Part shown: positions 24,479 to 33,835 of the stretch, piece by piece | Layout of the letters: each line of letters begins with the position of its first letter | How positions within the stretch are numbered: the first letter of the stretch is position 1 | Assembly: GCF_001861355.1 (NCBI RefSeq) | Contig: NZ_MASN01000035.1 | Coordinates: 1 to 64,000, forward strand | From: Natrialba sp. SSL1 | Lineage (GTDB): Archaea; Halobacteriota; Halobacteria; Halobacteriales; Natrialbaceae | Length of the DNA: 64,000 bases | Direction of reading: 5' to 3' | Made by a program: the position numbers and the translations under genes | The notes under the pieces: model-generated | Seen by the model: only the letters and a program-made list of their open reading frames with translations | Database searches by the model: none | What the model was told of the DNA's origin: nothing

Positions 24479-25384
24479 TCATCTCTCCTCACCGCTCTGG
24501 GTCGTGTCTTGCACACGTGTTCCATCCGTCCGCAACTGCAAAATCCGTGTCGTCCCGTCACGCTCGTTCCACCGTTCGCGGACAGCTTCGAGTGACTCGC
24601 GCTCGCCAATCGCGACGTAACTCGGCCCCGTCCCCGACAGCGACACACCCTCCACATCCGGGAGTGCCTCGACCATCGGCCCCGTCGGGAACTCGAGTAC
24701 CCCGCAGAACGCAAATCCGTTGACGGTCATCGCCTCGCCGTACCGACCGTCTCGTGCGAGCTCTTCAACCAGGTGTGCCATCGGTGCGATGCGCTTGCAG
24801 GCGCCGATGTCGGCGTCGGCGCTGAAGGCCTGTTCTGGTGGGGTGTAGACGAGTGCTTGCTGGTCCGTGTCGAACGTGTCGCGGGCGAGTAGTTCGTCGC
24901 TCGTGTTGTCGGTGATCGTCACGCCGCCGAGCATGCTGGCGCTGGCGTCGTCGAACGCGCCGGTGGCGGTGACGCCGGCTTCGCGGGCGGCGCGGACGCC
25001 GAGTCGGCAGGCGTCGATTCGGTCGACGGCGTCGCGGACGCCAAGCGCGTCCAGCGTCGCGAGCACCGTCGCATTGGCGGCGGCGCTCGAACTCTTCAGG
25101 CCAGCAGCTAGTGGAACCTCACTTTCGGTTCGGACGCGACCACCGAGAGTGTCCGGATCGAGTCCGGCGTCGGCAGCGAACTCCGAAATTACGAGTTCGA
25201 CACAGCGTTCGATGAGGTCGGTGTCGGCGTCAGGGTGGCCATCGACTTCGCCAGTGGCGGAACCACTCTCATCGAGTTCGACCGTTGCAGTCGTCTCGAG
25301 ATCGATCGCGAACGCCGAACCGGTTCCCGTCGCAAGCGCGTTGAGAACGGTTCCGGCTGCGGGTGCGACGGCGCGACCATCCAT
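24479..25384 (-). CDS. aroK: archaeal shikimate kinase (GHMP family)
   Basis: 301 residues from the ATG at 25384. The GHMP ATP-binding motif is PLAAGLKSSSAAANA at residues 91-105. The first residues, RAVAPAAGTVLNALATGTGSAFAIDLE, and the C-terminal SLSGTGPSYVAIGERE complete the three GHMP signatures. This archaeal shikimate kinase is unrelated to bacterial AroK/AroL and phosphorylates shikimate at O3. Operon with chorismate mutase. A much longer upstream frame is rejected because a TATA box sits just before this ATG. Confidence 0.92.
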   Translation of the reverse strand: MDGRAVAPAAGTVLNALATGTGSAFAIDLETTATVELDESGSATGEVDGHPDADTDLIERCVELVISEFAADAGLDPDTLGGRVRTESEVPLAAGLKSSSAAANATVLATLDALGVRDAVDRIDACRLGVRAAREAGVTATGAFDDASASMLGGVTITDNTSDELLARDTFDTDQQALVYTPPEQAFSADADIGACKRIAPMAHLVEELARDGRYGEAMTVNGFAFCGVLEFPTGPMVEALPDVEGVSLSGTGPSYVAIGERESLEAVRERWNERDGTTRILQLRTDGTRVQDTTQSGEER

Positions 25385-25405
25385 ACGAACACACTCACAG
25401 AGAGT

Positions 25406-25413
25406 GTATTTAC
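25406..25413 (-). promoter_or_regulatory. TATA box of the shikimate kinase operon
   Basis: Minus-strand GTAAATAC is 22-29 nt before the ATG at 25384. Between them lies ACACTCTCTGTGAGTGT, an imperfect inverted repeat at the likely transcription start that could bind a repressor. Confidence 0.45.
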
Positions 25414-25544
25414 GGCTGGCGGTTCTGACAACTCTTCTCGGAGCAGTCAAACGGCGTCCAACGAACGGCCGAACACGTTCCGCGCAGAGTCGACATCGGT
25501 GAGAAGAGACAGGGCTTAGTGGACACTCTCGAACTGGTGCGTCG

Positions 25545-25676
25545 ATGGCTGTCGGCCAGCGATCGACCGTCCAGTCGCCCGCCAGCAGATTCGTCCCGAT
25601 TCTCCTGGCGAACCTGCTTCCAGTTGTCGGCATCGTCTGGTTCGACTGGCGCGCCAGCGAGGTAGTGGTGATCTAC
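25545..25676 (+). pseudogene. N-terminal fragment of a DUF6498-like membrane protein
   Basis: 44 codons from the ATG at 25545 (MAVGQRSTVQ..., then RFVPILLANLLPVVGIVWFDW and ASEVVVIY). The hydrophobic N-terminus matches what I recall of haloarchaeal DUF6498 proteins, where the next residues are typically W-L-E. Here the frame runs into mobile-element sequence after Tyr44. The W-L-E-V-V-V continuation appears 1.7 kb away at 27387, in the frame expected if the intervening DNA is removed. Confidence 0.7.
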
Positions 25677-25707
25677 CTTTCTACAGCGAGAGAGTCCCGC
25701 AGTTCAT

Positions 25708-25763
25708 GGCGTTGACGAGACGCAAAGCGTCTCGTTCACACATCAGAACGCGAAGCGTTCTGA
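25708..25763. repeat. paired palindromes at the left end of the TnpB element
   Basis: GGCGTTG, then a 9-bp hairpin (25715-25735, arms ACGAGACGC/GCGTCTCGT, AAA loop), a 7-nt spacer TCACACA, then a second 9-bp hairpin (25743-25763, arms TCAGAACGC/GCGTTCTGA, GAA loop). The same order and spacing occur at 126-181. This probably acts as the transposase-recognised end, as in IS200/IS605 elements. Confidence 0.6.
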
Positions 25764-25806
25764 GAATGGGCGTGAATCGCGTAAGCTCCGGTGAGAAATT
25801 ACCGGG

Positions 25807-25953
25807 TTACTGCTGGTCTTGAGTCTCCAACGCTTCCAGACTTGCTTCTAACACCTCTGCATAGGCCTCCGAGAGATTCAGGTCGTTCGCTTCTGCGTAG
25901 TCTTTAATTCGTCCGTGGATCGCCCAGTCAATGTCGATGTTCGGCCTCATCAT
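25807..25953 (-). CDS. small ribbon-helix-helix protein carried with tnpB
   Basis: 48 residues (47 if the second ATG at 25950 is used), beginning MMRPNIDIDWAI. A short strand (PNIDID), a first helix (AIHGRIKDYAEANDLN) and a second helix (LSEAYAEVLEASLEALE) match the MetJ/Arc/CopG ribbon-helix-helix layout, so a DNA-binding dimer is expected. TATAAT 25-30 nt upstream supports the start and a leaderless mRNA. It is divergent from tnpB with only 36 bp between the starts and lies inside the element boundaries, so it travels with tnpB. Likely role: repressor of itself and tnpB. This is inference; an antitoxin-like or accessory role is possible. Confidence 0.65.
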   Translation of the reverse strand: MMRPNIDIDWAIHGRIKDYAEANDLNLSEAYAEVLEASLEALETQDQQ

Positions 25954-25957
25954 TGGA

Positions 25958-25983
25958 CTTATTAGACATTGGGACCCATTATA
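25958..25983. promoter_or_regulatory. overlapping divergent promoters with central palindrome
   Basis: CTTATTA (25958-25964) is 26-32 nt before the tnpB ATG; ATTATA (25978-25983, minus strand TATAAT) is 25-30 nt before the RHH start. Between them lies the palindrome TGGGACCCA (25970-25978). Each promoter's TATA box covers the other's transcription start, so only one can fire at a time. Confidence 0.5.
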
Positions 25984-25989
25984 CTTTAG

Positions 25990-27330
25990 ATGAAGCGTAC
26001 CAACACATTCACCGTGCGACCGCTCTCTGATAATGGAGAGCAACTGCTACGGGACCTGTTGGACGCTTCCGCCGCTCTCTGGAACGAAGTCAACTATCAG
26101 CGCCTCATGCGGTACAACGACGAAGATGGCTTCGAGGACGAGGACGTGTGGGACGCTGATACCGGCCGACTCGAGGGTAAGTACAAAGGTATCGTCGGCG
26201 CGTCGACCGCCCAACAGGTGATTCGGAAGAACTCAGAAGCGTGGCGCGGGTTTTTCGAGCTCAAAGAAGCGTATCACGTCCCTGAAAACCAGTCAGTGAC
26301 AGAACACCCGGAGCCGACGGGGTTCTGGGGAAACCAGGACGACGGGCGCAAACTCCACACCGTCATTCGCAACACGTCGTACACCGTCGAATGGGGCGAC
26401 CGCTCCCGATTGGAGGTACTTGTTGGGAGCGAGTTGAAAGAGCGATACAACCACACTGGACGACTCCGGCTCGAGATCGCTGGCGAACCGAACTGGCCCG
26501 ACTACGAGAAGCAGGGCCGGTTAGACCTGTGGTACGACGAGACAGACAGCACCTTCCGAGCTTCGCAGCCTGTGACTGTTTCTTCAGACGAGCAGGCAAC
26601 TCCACTGGCCGATGAAACGGCCGCTCTGGATATCGGTGCCAACAATCTCGTCGCCTGTACCACGACGTCCGGAGAGCAATACCTCTACGAAGGCCGAGAG
26701 TTGTTCCAGCGGTTCCGTGAGACGACACGCGAGATCGGCCGGTTACAGTCGAAACTTGAGGATGGTCGGTACAGTAGCGAGCGCATCCGGCGACTGTACC
26801 GGAGACGGACTCGTCGACGCGACCACGCACAAGAGGCACTGTGTCGTGACCTGCTGGAACGACTGTACGCCGAAGGCGTTGATACCGTGTACATCGGTGG
26901 CCTGACTGACATCCTCGAGACCCACTGGTTAGTCGAGACGAACGCCAAGACTCACAACTTCTGGGCGTTCAAGCAATTCACCGAACGGCTGGCGTGTACC
27001 GCTGAGGAGTACGGTATCTCGGTCGAGGTCCGGTCGGAAGTGTGGACCAGTCAGGAGTGCCCACAGTGCAGTTCGACAGACCGAACAACACGGCATCAGG
27101 ACACACTGATCTGCCCGTGTGGATTCGAGGGGCACGCCGACCTCACAGCCTCAGAAACGTTCCTGAAGCGGCACGCGAACAACGCAGTCAGGCCGATGGC
27201 ACGGCCCGTGCGGTTCCAGTGGGACGACCACGAATGGTCGGAGTCACCACGCTCTCACCGTCCCAACGAACAGCGCACAGACCCGAGTACCGCTGGCAAC
27301 GGCGGGAATATTGCTTCCGGCGAGTCTTAG
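25990..27330 (+). CDS. tnpB: TnpB RNA-guided nuclease with a rearranged RuvC site
   Basis: 446 residues. The N-terminal WED/REC-like part starts [21 protein letters not shown]. RuvC-I is ALDIGANN with D214. At RuvC-II, where the motif is normally E-D/N-L, this protein has YIGGLTD (G303, G304). A conserved-looking Glu lies 46-47 residues later (E350 in [13 protein letters not shown]). RuvC-III is GHADLTASE with D384. A zinc finger CPQC...CPCG lies between. Loss of the canonical Glu with a replacement about 45 residues away is the pattern described for Fanzor proteins and some TnpBs, so it is probably active, not dead. The Asp/Ser-rich tail ends at TAA/TAG sequence that should form the 3' end of the guide RNA. 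Confidence 0.88.
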   Translation: MKRTNTFTVRPLSDNGEQLLRDLLDASAALWNEVNYQRLMRYNDEDGFEDEDVWDADTGRLEGKYKGIVGASTAQQVIRKNSEAWRGFFELKEAYHVPENQSVTEHPEPTGFWGNQDDGRKLHTVIRNTSYTVEWGDRSRLEVLVGSELKERYNHTGRLRLEIAGEPNWPDYEKQGRLDLWYDETDSTFRASQPVTVSSDEQATPLADETAALDIGANNLVACTTTSGEQYLYEGRELFQRFRETTREIGRLQSKLEDGRYSSERIRRLYRRRTRRRDHAQEALCRDLLERLYAEGVDTVYIGGLTDILETHWLVETNAKTHNFWAFKQFTERLACTAEEYGISVEVRSEVWTSQECPQCSSTDRTTRHQDTLICPCGFEGHADLTASETFLKRHANNAVRPMARPVRFQWDDHEWSESPRSHRPNEQRTDPSTAGNGGNIASGES

Positions 27331-27386
27331 ACCGACTGAGGCTCCCATGGAGGAAACCGTACCGTTCACGGCGCGGAGGATGTCAT

Positions 27387-28058
27387 TGGCTCGAGGTCGT
27401 CGTCATGCTGCTGGTATACGGCGTCGCAGCACTGTTTGCTCGTCAATGAATAATCCTGGAACACCGGCGTCTCTTCCTCCCTGGCGTCAGTGAGGGAACG
27501 GAACTGTGTGAGTCGAAGTGGAGCGACGATCCTGCCACGATTCAGTTGCGTGATCGACTCCCGCCAATCTATCTACGAAATGTAAGGATTGTCGCTCTAT
27601 CGCTTATCTGGGGGCTTAGCTTTCTTCTCCTGCCAGTTGTCGTATTTGGATTGCATACCACCGTGATGTCGAAGGTATCGCCCTCACTACTCGCCGTTAC
27701 TGTCGCGATCATCGGCTCACATCTTCTCGAACTTCGCCGCAACTACTTCGGAACAAACCAGTACGAGGAACTGTCTTCACACATGGTACTCGAGATCTCC
27801 TGTCGAATCATCATCTTCGCGATTGGCTTTTTCTCGCTGCTCACCCTGGTCGGGTGGATTCTCTTTTTCCTGACACTGAATCTCCTGCGTGAATTCACCG
27901 GTGTTGTGCCGGCGACGGACACGACCGACCTGTACGTTGTGTTGCTCGTCGTGTTCGGAAAACTCGTCGTCGAGTGGTCGCAGTTTCAGGCAGCACTCAC
28001 AGACGATCCGAGCGGCTTCTCGAGTTGGTTCGTGCCGTTCGACCCGCGAGAGTTGTGA
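27387..28058 (+). pseudogene. C-terminal part of the split DUF6498-like membrane protein
   Basis: The frame from 27387 reads WLEVVVMLLVYGVAALFARQ, a transmembrane helix that continues the N-terminal fragment exactly after Tyr44. A TGA stop follows at 27447, and the same frame reopens and runs to 28058 (open from ATG 27546: MRDRLPPIYLRNVRIVALSLIWG, then SHLLELRRNYFGTNQYEEL and FLTLNLLREFTG with two or three membrane helices, ending WFVPFDPREL). A neighbouring frame between 27440 and 27490 (NNPGTPASLPPW) looks like the missing linker, so two compensating frameshifts or further decay after insertion are likely. Confidence 0.65.
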
Positions 28059-28207
28059 TGGTGTCCGACGTCGCATCGGTATCGATCCCGCTCCGGTGGT
28101 TGCAATACACGAGAGACGACACGACAGAATAAGAGGAGAGACAACACACCGAAAGGCGACCGCCGAGAACGCACTGCTTTTCCCACCGCCGACCGAACGG
28201 CCGACTA

Positions 28208-28648
28208 ATGAGCGCGCGCAGCAACGTCGCCCCGAGTACGATCACCGTCGACCTCGTCGATGGTGGCATCGTCGTCCAGTATCTCGACGGTCGGGAGGTC
28301 TTCTACCACGGGCCGCCGGAACCCGTCGCGGAGTCGATCAAGACGCCGCCGGGCAAGGACGTCCACGTCCTCGTCACTGACCCCGACGGCGTCGAGGGTG
28401 TCATGACCTACGTCAACGACCGGGACACGCACGACGACATCCTCGAGGGAACTGGCGTCGGCCGCGTCATGCTCAGCGACGACGACGAGGAAGTGCTGTT
28501 CCCGGGCGTGACGGTCACGACCGAGGCCTACTCGATCCGTGTCGATGCGGACCTCTCGCTCGTCGACGGGCGAGTGTTCGTCTTCGCCGAAGACGAGATG
28601 AGCGAGCACGCCTACGAACTCGTCGCCGACTCGGAGACCGACAGCTAA
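28208..28648 (+). CDS. DUF5796 family protein
   Basis: A 146-residue acidic beta-rich protein: ITVDLVDGGIVVQYLDGREVFYHGPPEPV, HVLVTDPDGVEGVMTYVNDRDTHDDIL and TEAYSIRVDADLSLVDGRVFVFAEDEMSEHAYEL. I recognise the haloarchaea-only DUF5796 family; function unknown. No signal peptide or membrane segment. It is 1 nt from the next small gene and co-directional, so the two are one operon. Confidence 0.8.
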   Translation: MSARSNVAPSTITVDLVDGGIVVQYLDGREVFYHGPPEPVAESIKTPPGKDVHVLVTDPDGVEGVMTYVNDRDTHDDILEGTGVGRVMLSDDDEEVLFPGVTVTTEAYSIRVDADLSLVDGRVFVFAEDEMSEHAYELVADSETDS

Positions 28649-28649
28649 G

Positions 28650-28895
28650 ATGCCACTCCAGAAACCCTGGCGGCCGCTCGACCGCGACGCCGTCGCCAGC
28701 GCACCGAATCGTCCCGGCGTCTACGAACTCGGCGACGAGTCAGGAACCGTGCTGTCGATCGACCACGGCGTCCTTCGCGACGAACTCAAGACTGTACTCG
28801 CCTACGGCGACGGCGAACGCGTCCGCTGGACCGAAACGCACACGCTGGACCGGGCTGGGGAGCTTGCCGACGAGCATCGGGACCGACTCGAGTAG
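28650..28895 (+). CDS. small conserved haloarchaeal protein (DUF7508-like)
   Basis: 81 residues. The segment NRPGVYELGDESGTVLSIDHGVLRDELKTVLAYGDGERVRWTET resembles a shortened GIY-YIG-like core (P-G-V-Y-E-L at the first strand), but the second Tyr and the catalytic Arg/Glu context are not clear, so nuclease activity should not be assumed. It starts 1 nt after the DUF5796 stop. Confidence 0.65.
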   Translation: MPLQKPWRPLDRDAVASAPNRPGVYELGDESGTVLSIDHGVLRDELKTVLAYGDGERVRWTETHTLDRAGELADEHRDRLE

Positions 28896-28948
28896 GCTGT
28901 TCGTTGTTCGTTGTCCGTTGTCGTTGTAGCTGTGGTCTCTCGTTGTCC

Positions 28949-29083
28949 TCACTGGATGTAGGACGGATCCGCTCCGTCACACCGTTTTTCGTGCTCTGCG
29001 GCGTCTCCCTTCTCGTCGAAGAGCAGGCCGCAGGTCTCACATTCGTACCAGGTGGCGTCGTCCCGTTCGGTCTGGACCACCAT
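28949..29083 (-). CDS. 44-residue zinc-finger protein (DUF7128-like)
   Basis: From the ATG at 29083: a single C2H2/C3H-type motif, CETCGLLFDEKGDAAEHEKRC, preceded by an aromatic WYE strand and followed by an acidic tail. Small zinc-finger proteins of this size are frequent in haloarchaea and several affect metabolism or biofilm formation, but this one's role is unknown. It is divergent from the CDC48 gene. Confidence 0.75.
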   Translation of the reverse strand: MVVQTERDDATWYECETCGLLFDEKGDAAEHEKRCDGADPSYIQ

Positions 29084-29270
29084 ATCGGAGTTCCAACAGC
29101 GACGCCCAAATGCGTTTCTCCGGCAGGCTTGGTTGCGGGCCACTCTGTGCCGGGGGTGCAGTTCGATCCGCCGCGACGTGACCCGACTTGACTCGTCTCC
29201 ACTCACCCGCAGTCGCGTTTGGCTCCGGAAGTGGGCAATTCTCAAGACCTCCCAGCGAAAAGAACCGGGT

Positions 29271-31511
29271 ATGAGTGGGTCGGATTCCGACGGCATCACG
29301 CTGTCGGTACGAGCAGCCGAGAAGCGCGACGCTGGCCGCGGCGTCGCCCGCATCCCCGAGATGGCCCGCCGACAGTTGGGCGTCCTGAGCGGCGATACGA
29401 TCGTCATCGAGGGCGAGAACGGCAAGACGACCGTCGCGAAGATGTGGCCCGCCGACCCGTCGATACCCGAACGCGCGATCCAGATCGACGGCGACACCCG
29501 CGCCAACGCGGGCGTCCACGTCGGCGATACGGTCACCGTCCGCACGACAGACAAGTCCGCGATTCGCGACGCCGAACGCGTGACGCTGACTGCGCCGCCG
29601 GGACTCACCACCAGTCAGCGCCAGGTCGCCGAGCACGAAGCCGCCAAGACCCTGCGAAATCGCCCGGTTCGCACCGGCGAACAGATCCGCGTCGAAGGCG
29701 TCGATCAGGAGCCGTTCACCGTCGTCGACACGACACCGGGCGGCGACGTTCGGATCACGAGTTCCACGACAGTCCGCATCGCTGGCCAGTCCGGTACTGC
29801 CAGCACGAGTCAAGCCAGCACTTCGTCCGGGACGAGTGCAAGCGACACCGAATCGGCAGCCGACTCGAGTACGACGGCACCAGAAGGGACAGACGGACCC
29901 GTCGAGACCAGCGCCGACTCGAGTACCCCTTCCGGCGTCACCTACGAGGACATCGGTGGGCTCGACGAGGAACTCGAGTTGGTCCGCGAGATGATCGAGT
30001 TGCCGCTTTCAGAGCCGGAGTTGTTCCAGCGTCTCGGCGTCGAGCCGCCTTCCGGTGTGCTCCTCTACGGCCCGCCCGGCACCGGGAAGACGCTGATCGC
30101 TCGTGCGGTCGCGAACGAGGTGGATGCACACTTCGTGACGATTTCCGGGCCGGAGATCATGTCGAAGTACAAGGGCGAGTCGGAGGAGCAACTTCGCCAG
30201 ACCTTCGAAGCAGCGAAGGAGGACGCCCCGACGATCATCTTCTTCGACGAAATCGACTCTATCGCGGGGACGCGAGACGACGATGGCGACGCTGAAAACC
30301 GGATCGTCGGCCAGTTGCTGACGCTGATGGACGGGCTCGACGCTCGCGGCGAGGTGATCGTCATCGGCGCGACGAACCGCGTCGACAGCATCGACCCTGC
30401 ACTCCGGCGTGGCGGTCGCTTCGACCGCGAAATTCAGATCGGCGTTCCCGACGAGACGGGCCGGAAGGAGATTCTCGAGGTTCACACCCGTGGAATGCCG
30501 CTCGCGGAGGACGTCAGCGTGGACGCGCTTGCGCGGCGAACGCACGGCTTCGTCGGGGCGGACCTCGACGCCGTCGCGAGCGAAGCTGCGATGGCCGCGA
30601 TTCGGAGTCGGCCGGCCGACGAAGACGAACTCGCGACGTGGAACCAGAACCCCACGGTGAAGAAGCGCCACTTCGACGAGGCGCTGGCATCAGTCGAGCC
30701 CTCGGCGATGCGCGAGTACGTCGCCGAGTCGCCCGATACGGACTTCGGGAACGTTGGCGGCCTCGAGACCGCAAAGCAGACGCTTCGGGAATCCGTCGAG
30801 TGGCCGCTGACCTACGACAAACTCTTCGAGGAGACCAACACCGAGCCGCCATCGGGTGTTCTGCTGCACGGCCCGCCCGGCACCGGGAAGACGCTGCTCG
30901 CCCGCGCGCTGGCCGGCGAGACGGATGTTAACTTCGTCCGAGTCGACGGCCCCGAAATCGTCGACCGCTACGTCGGCGAGAGCGAGAAAGCTATCCGGAA
31001 GGTGTTCGAGCGCGCCCGCCAGGCCGCCCCCTCGATCGTCTTCTTCGACGAAATCGACGCCATCACCGCCGCCCGCGGCGAGGGACACGAGGTAACCGAA
31101 CGGGTCGTGAGCCAGTTGCTCACCGAACTCGACGGCATGCGCGAGAATCCGAACCTCGTCGTGCTCGCGGCGACTAACCGCAAGGACCAGATCGACCCTG
31201 CTCTGTTGCGGCCGGGCCGGCTCGACACCCACGTCTACGTCGGCGAACCCGACCGCGCGGCCCGCGAGAAGATCCTCGAGGTCCACAGCCGCGGCAAGCC
31301 GCTGGGCGACGATGTGGATCTCGAGGAACTTGCAGGTGAACTCGAGGGCTACACCGGCGCGGATCTGGAGGCGCTCGTCAGAGACGCCTCGATGAAGGCG
31401 ATCCGCGAGGTGGCAGACGAGTACAGTCCCGAGGAAGCGAACGAGCGGGCAGAGCAGGTCGTCGTCGAGCGTCGGCATCTCGAGGCGGCCCGCGAGGACG
31501 TGGACGTCTAG
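29271..31511 (+). CDS. CDC48/p97 family AAA+ ATPase
   Basis: 746 residues from the ATG at 29271. Domain order: double-psi barrel plus Cdc48_2 N-domain (about 5-185); a Ser/Thr-rich linker (about 165-220) longer than usual; AAA D1 with Walker [18 protein letters not shown] (~267) and Walker [15 protein letters not shown]2 with Walker [18 protein letters not shown] (~534) and Walker [11 protein letters not shown]. It forms a hexamer that unfolds or segregates proteins and in archaea can feed the proteasome. The GAT/NRxDxxDPALxRxGRFD sensor and arginine-finger blocks are present in both rings. The C-terminus ends acidic, without a clear HbYX motif. Haloarchaea usually encode several paralogues. 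Confidence 0.92.
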   Translation: MSGSDSDGITLSVRAAEKRDAGRGVARIPEMARRQLGVLSGDTIVIEGENGKTTVAKMWPADPSIPERAIQIDGDTRANAGVHVGDTVTVRTTDKSAIRDAERVTLTAPPGLTTSQRQVAEHEAAKTLRNRPVRTGEQIRVEGVDQEPFTVVDTTPGGDVRITSSTTVRIAGQSGTASTSQASTSSGTSASDTESAADSSTTAPEGTDGPVETSADSSTPSGVTYEDIGGLDEELELVREMIELPLSEPELFQRLGVEPPSGVLLYGPPGTGKTLIARAVANEVDAHFVTISGPEIMSKYKGESEEQLRQTFEAAKEDAPTIIFFDEIDSIAGTRDDDGDAENRIVGQLLTLMDGLDARGEVIVIGATNRVDSIDPALRRGGRFDREIQIGVPDETGRKEILEVHTRGMPLAEDVSVDALARRTHGFVGADLDAVASEAAMAAIRSRPADEDELATWNQNPTVKKRHFDEALASVEPSAMREYVAESPDTDFGNVGGLETAKQTLRESVEWPLTYDKLFEETNTEPPSGVLLHGPPGTGKTLLARALAGETDVNFVRVDGPEIVDRYVGESEKAIRKVFERARQAAPSIVFFDEIDAITAARGEGHEVTERVVSQLLTELDGMRENPNLVVLAATNRKDQIDPALLRPGRLDTHVYVGEPDRAAREKILEVHSRGKPLGDDVDLEELAGELEGYTGADLEALVRDASMKAIREVADEYSPEEANERAEQVVVERRHLEAAREDVDV

Positions 31512-31536
31512 TACTGCTGGCGAGTCGCCGTCCCCC

Positions 31537-31547
31537 TCTATTTTTAT
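31537..31547 (+). terminator. T-rich terminator after the CDC48 gene
   Basis: TCTATTTTTAT lies about 25 nt after the CDC48 stop and overlaps the convergent catalase stop codon. Oligo-T tracts are the usual archaeal termination signal. Confidence 0.45.
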
Positions 31548-33835
31548 GCTGGGACTTCCGACGGGTCCCGGTCCCAGTGGCGGTGCTGGGCGACCGCGTC
31601 GACGAACTCCTCGACGAACTCGTCTAAGTCGTCGTTGCGACAGGTGACGACGCCGGTGTCCGAGACGAGGTCGCCATCGTCGGCGATGTCGGTGCCCGGC
31701 AGGTCGACCGCCTCGAACAGCTCTGTCCCCTCGCCGACTGCACCGATTGGCTTGTAGTGTTTGAACGCCTCGGCGACGAAGTGCTTCGGATCACCCTGCT
31801 GGCTCATTGCGTCGACGCTCTGGCTGCCGCCGGGAACGAGGACCGCATCGAACGAGACCGAGGCCGCCGCGACGTGGTGTTTGTCAGCCTCGACCGTCTC
31901 ACCGTTAGTCCCTGACTTCTCGCCGAGGAGTTTCGAGACGATCTTCACGCGAGCGCCCTCGTCTTCCAGCGCAGATCGAAGCTCCGAGACGTGGTCGTCG
32001 TCGAAGCCGTCGTCGATCAGCATTGCGATCTTGCGGGTCTCGATCGTGTCCGGGGTCCGGTTTTCCATGCTCAGCGACGGGTCCTCTCTGTCGTGGTCCG
32101 GCATCTCGTCGCCGGGTGATTCGGGCGGCTCGACGCCGATCCCTTCGGCGACCCGCTTCGCGAACTCGTGGTCGACGTTGTTGAACAGGTCGTAGACCAT
32201 CCGCTCGCGAATCTCCATGCGATCGACCTTGCCGAGCTCGAAGTGGGCAGCGTCGACGATGTTCTGCTTTTCGGGCTCGGACATGCTGTTCCAGAACAGC
32301 CGCGCCTGCGTGAAGTGGTCCTCGAAGCTGTCGCTGCGATTGCGAATCTTCTTCCCGGAAATTTTCTCGGCGTAGTGTTCGTAGCCGCCTTCTTCCTCGG
32401 GAACCTCCTGTGGGTCGTCGTCGCCGATCGAGTTCGGCTTGTAGGAGGCCTTCCCCTCGTTGATTTCCTGGCGCATGAAGCCGGCGCGCTGGTTGTTGTG
32501 CCGTTCTGCGACGGGTCGGTTGATCGGGATCTCGTCCCAGTTAGCACTCCCGAAGCGATTGAGCTGGGTGTCCTGGTAGGAGAACAGCCGACCCTGCAGG
32601 AGCGGGTCGTTCGAGAAGTCGATGCCGGGGACGACGTTGCCGGGGTGGAACGCGACCTGTTCGGTTTCGGCGAAGAAGTTGTCCGGCGTTTCGTTCAGAA
32701 CCATCTTGCCGATCGGCCGGACCGGAACCTCGGTCTCGGGGACGATCTTGGTCGGATCGAGAACGTCGAAGTCGAACTCCTCGGCCTGTTCCTCGTCGAA
32801 GAGCTGGACACCGAGTTCCCACTCGGGGTCGTACCCTTCTTCGATGACGTCGTAGAGCCCCTTCCGGTTGAAGTCCGAACTCTTCCCCCAGAGCTTCGTC
32901 GTCTCGTCCCAGACGAGCTGGTTCGTGCCGAGTTTCGGCGTCCAGTGGAACTTGACGAACACCGACTCGCCGTCGTCGTTGACCAGCCGGAAGGTGTGAA
33001 CGCCAAAGCCCTGCATCATGCGGTACGCACGGGGGAGTGCGCGCCCAGAGAGGACCCACATGATCATGTGCGTGATCTCCGGTTTGAGAGAGGCGAAGTC
33101 CCAGAATGTGTCGTGGGCTGCCGAGGCCTGCGGAATCGCATCGTCGGGCTCGGGTTTGATCGCGTGAACCAGGTCTGGGAACTCCATCGCATCCTGGATG
33201 AAGAACGGTGGCATGTTGTTCCCGACGAGGTCCCAGTTGCCCTCTTCCGTGTAGAACTTCGTCGCGAAGCCGCGGACGTCCCGGACGGTGTCAGACGATC
33301 CACGCGAACCGACGACGGTCGAAAACCGAACGAAGACCGGCGTTTTCTGATTCGAATTGGTCAGCACCTTCGCCTTCGTCACCTCCTCTATGTCGTCGTA
33401 CTCGTCGCCGAGGTCCGGGTCCTCGTAGGGCTGAAAGTAGCCGTGCGCACCCGTCCCGCGGGCGTGGACCACGCGCTCCGGGATCGACTCGTGGTCGAAC
33501 TGGGTCATCTTCTCCCGGAAGTGGAAGTCCTCCATGATCGTCGGCCCGCGCTCGCCGGCCTTCAGGGAGTTATCTGTATCGCTGATCTTGACACCGTGGT
33601 CGCTCGTCAACTCCTCTCCCTCGGGATTCTCACGGACCTCATCGAGCTGGTCGTGTTTGCTGGTCTCGTCGATCTCACCGTCCTGGCTGTCGCTGGTGCC
33701 GGTCGTACTCGAGTCCGAGCCGCCGTCGGCGACCGGGCTTCGGTCTTCGTCGACCGGTTCTTCGTGTTCGTCTGACTGGGTGTGTTCGCGCTCGGTTCCA
33801 CTGTCCGGCTGATCGTCGTGTGGTGTGTCGGGCAT
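31544..33835 (-). CDS. katE: large-subunit (clade II) heme catalase with DJ-1/PfpI domain
   Basis: 763 residues. An acidic disordered N-terminal extension (about 1-90) precedes the catalase core: [13 protein letters not shown] (catalytic His), [17 protein letters not shown] (catalytic Asn), [19 protein letters not shown] and heme-ligand Tyr in [14 protein letters not shown]. From about residue 600 a DJ-1/PfpI flavodoxin-like domain follows ([23 protein letters not shown] ... [13 protein letters not shown]), as in E. coli HPII. It dismutates hydrogen peroxide. Haloarchaea more often rely on KatG, so this large HPII-type enzyme may be laterally acquired. Single gene, convergent with CDC48. Confidence 0.93.
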   Translation of the reverse strand: MPDTPHDDQPDSGTEREHTQSDEHEEPVDEDRSPVADGGSDSSTTGTSDSQDGEIDETSKHDQLDEVRENPEGEELTSDHGVKISDTDNSLKAGERGPTIMEDFHFREKMTQFDHESIPERVVHARGTGAHGYFQPYEDPDLGDEYDDIEEVTKAKVLTNSNQKTPVFVRFSTVVGSRGSSDTVRDVRGFATKFYTEEGNWDLVGNNMPPFFIQDAMEFPDLVHAIKPEPDDAIPQASAAHDTFWDFASLKPEITHMIMWVLSGRALPRAYRMMQGFGVHTFRLVNDDGESVFVKFHWTPKLGTNQLVWDETTKLWGKSSDFNRKGLYDVIEEGYDPEWELGVQLFDEEQAEEFDFDVLDPTKIVPETEVPVRPIGKMVLNETPDNFFAETEQVAFHPGNVVPGIDFSNDPLLQGRLFSYQDTQLNRFGSANWDEIPINRPVAERHNNQRAGFMRQEINEGKASYKPNSIGDDDPQEVPEEEGGYEHYAEKISGKKIRNRSDSFEDHFTQARLFWNSMSEPEKQNIVDAAHFELGKVDRMEIRERMVYDLFNNVDHEFAKRVAEGIGVEPPESPGDEMPDHDREDPSLSMENRTPDTIETRKIAMLIDDGFDDDHVSELRSALEDEGARVKIVSKLLGEKSGTNGETVEADKHHVAAASVSFDAVLVPGGSQSVDAMSQQGDPKHFVAEAFKHYKPIGAVGEGTELFEAVDLPGTDIADDGDLVSDTGVVTCRNDDLDEFVEEFVDAVAQHRHWDRDPSEVPA

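Larger units (their letters stand above)
25677..27386 (+). mobile_element. IS1341-type TnpB element with a divergent RHH gene
   Basis: Boundaries are inferred from the split host gene: host codons stop at 25676 and resume at 27387. The element has, in order, a palindromic left module (25708-25763), a small ribbon-helix-helix gene on the minus strand, and tnpB on the plus strand ending 57 bp before the right boundary. No tnpA (Y1 transposase) gene is present and no target duplication is seen, both usual for this group. The left flank reads TCTACCTTTCTAC, so the exact left cut could shift by about 8 nt. Confidence 0.7.

Noticed and set aside
25990-27330. TnpB at 26 kb as a nuclease-dead regulator
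   Set aside because: Although the RuvC-II Glu is missing, both Asp residues and a suitably placed alternative Glu are present, so a rearranged active site is more likely. Not excluded.
27387-27449. Right part of the split gene read as a separate small membrane protein
   Set aside because: It has no start of its own and continues the fragment ending at 25676 in sense and frame.
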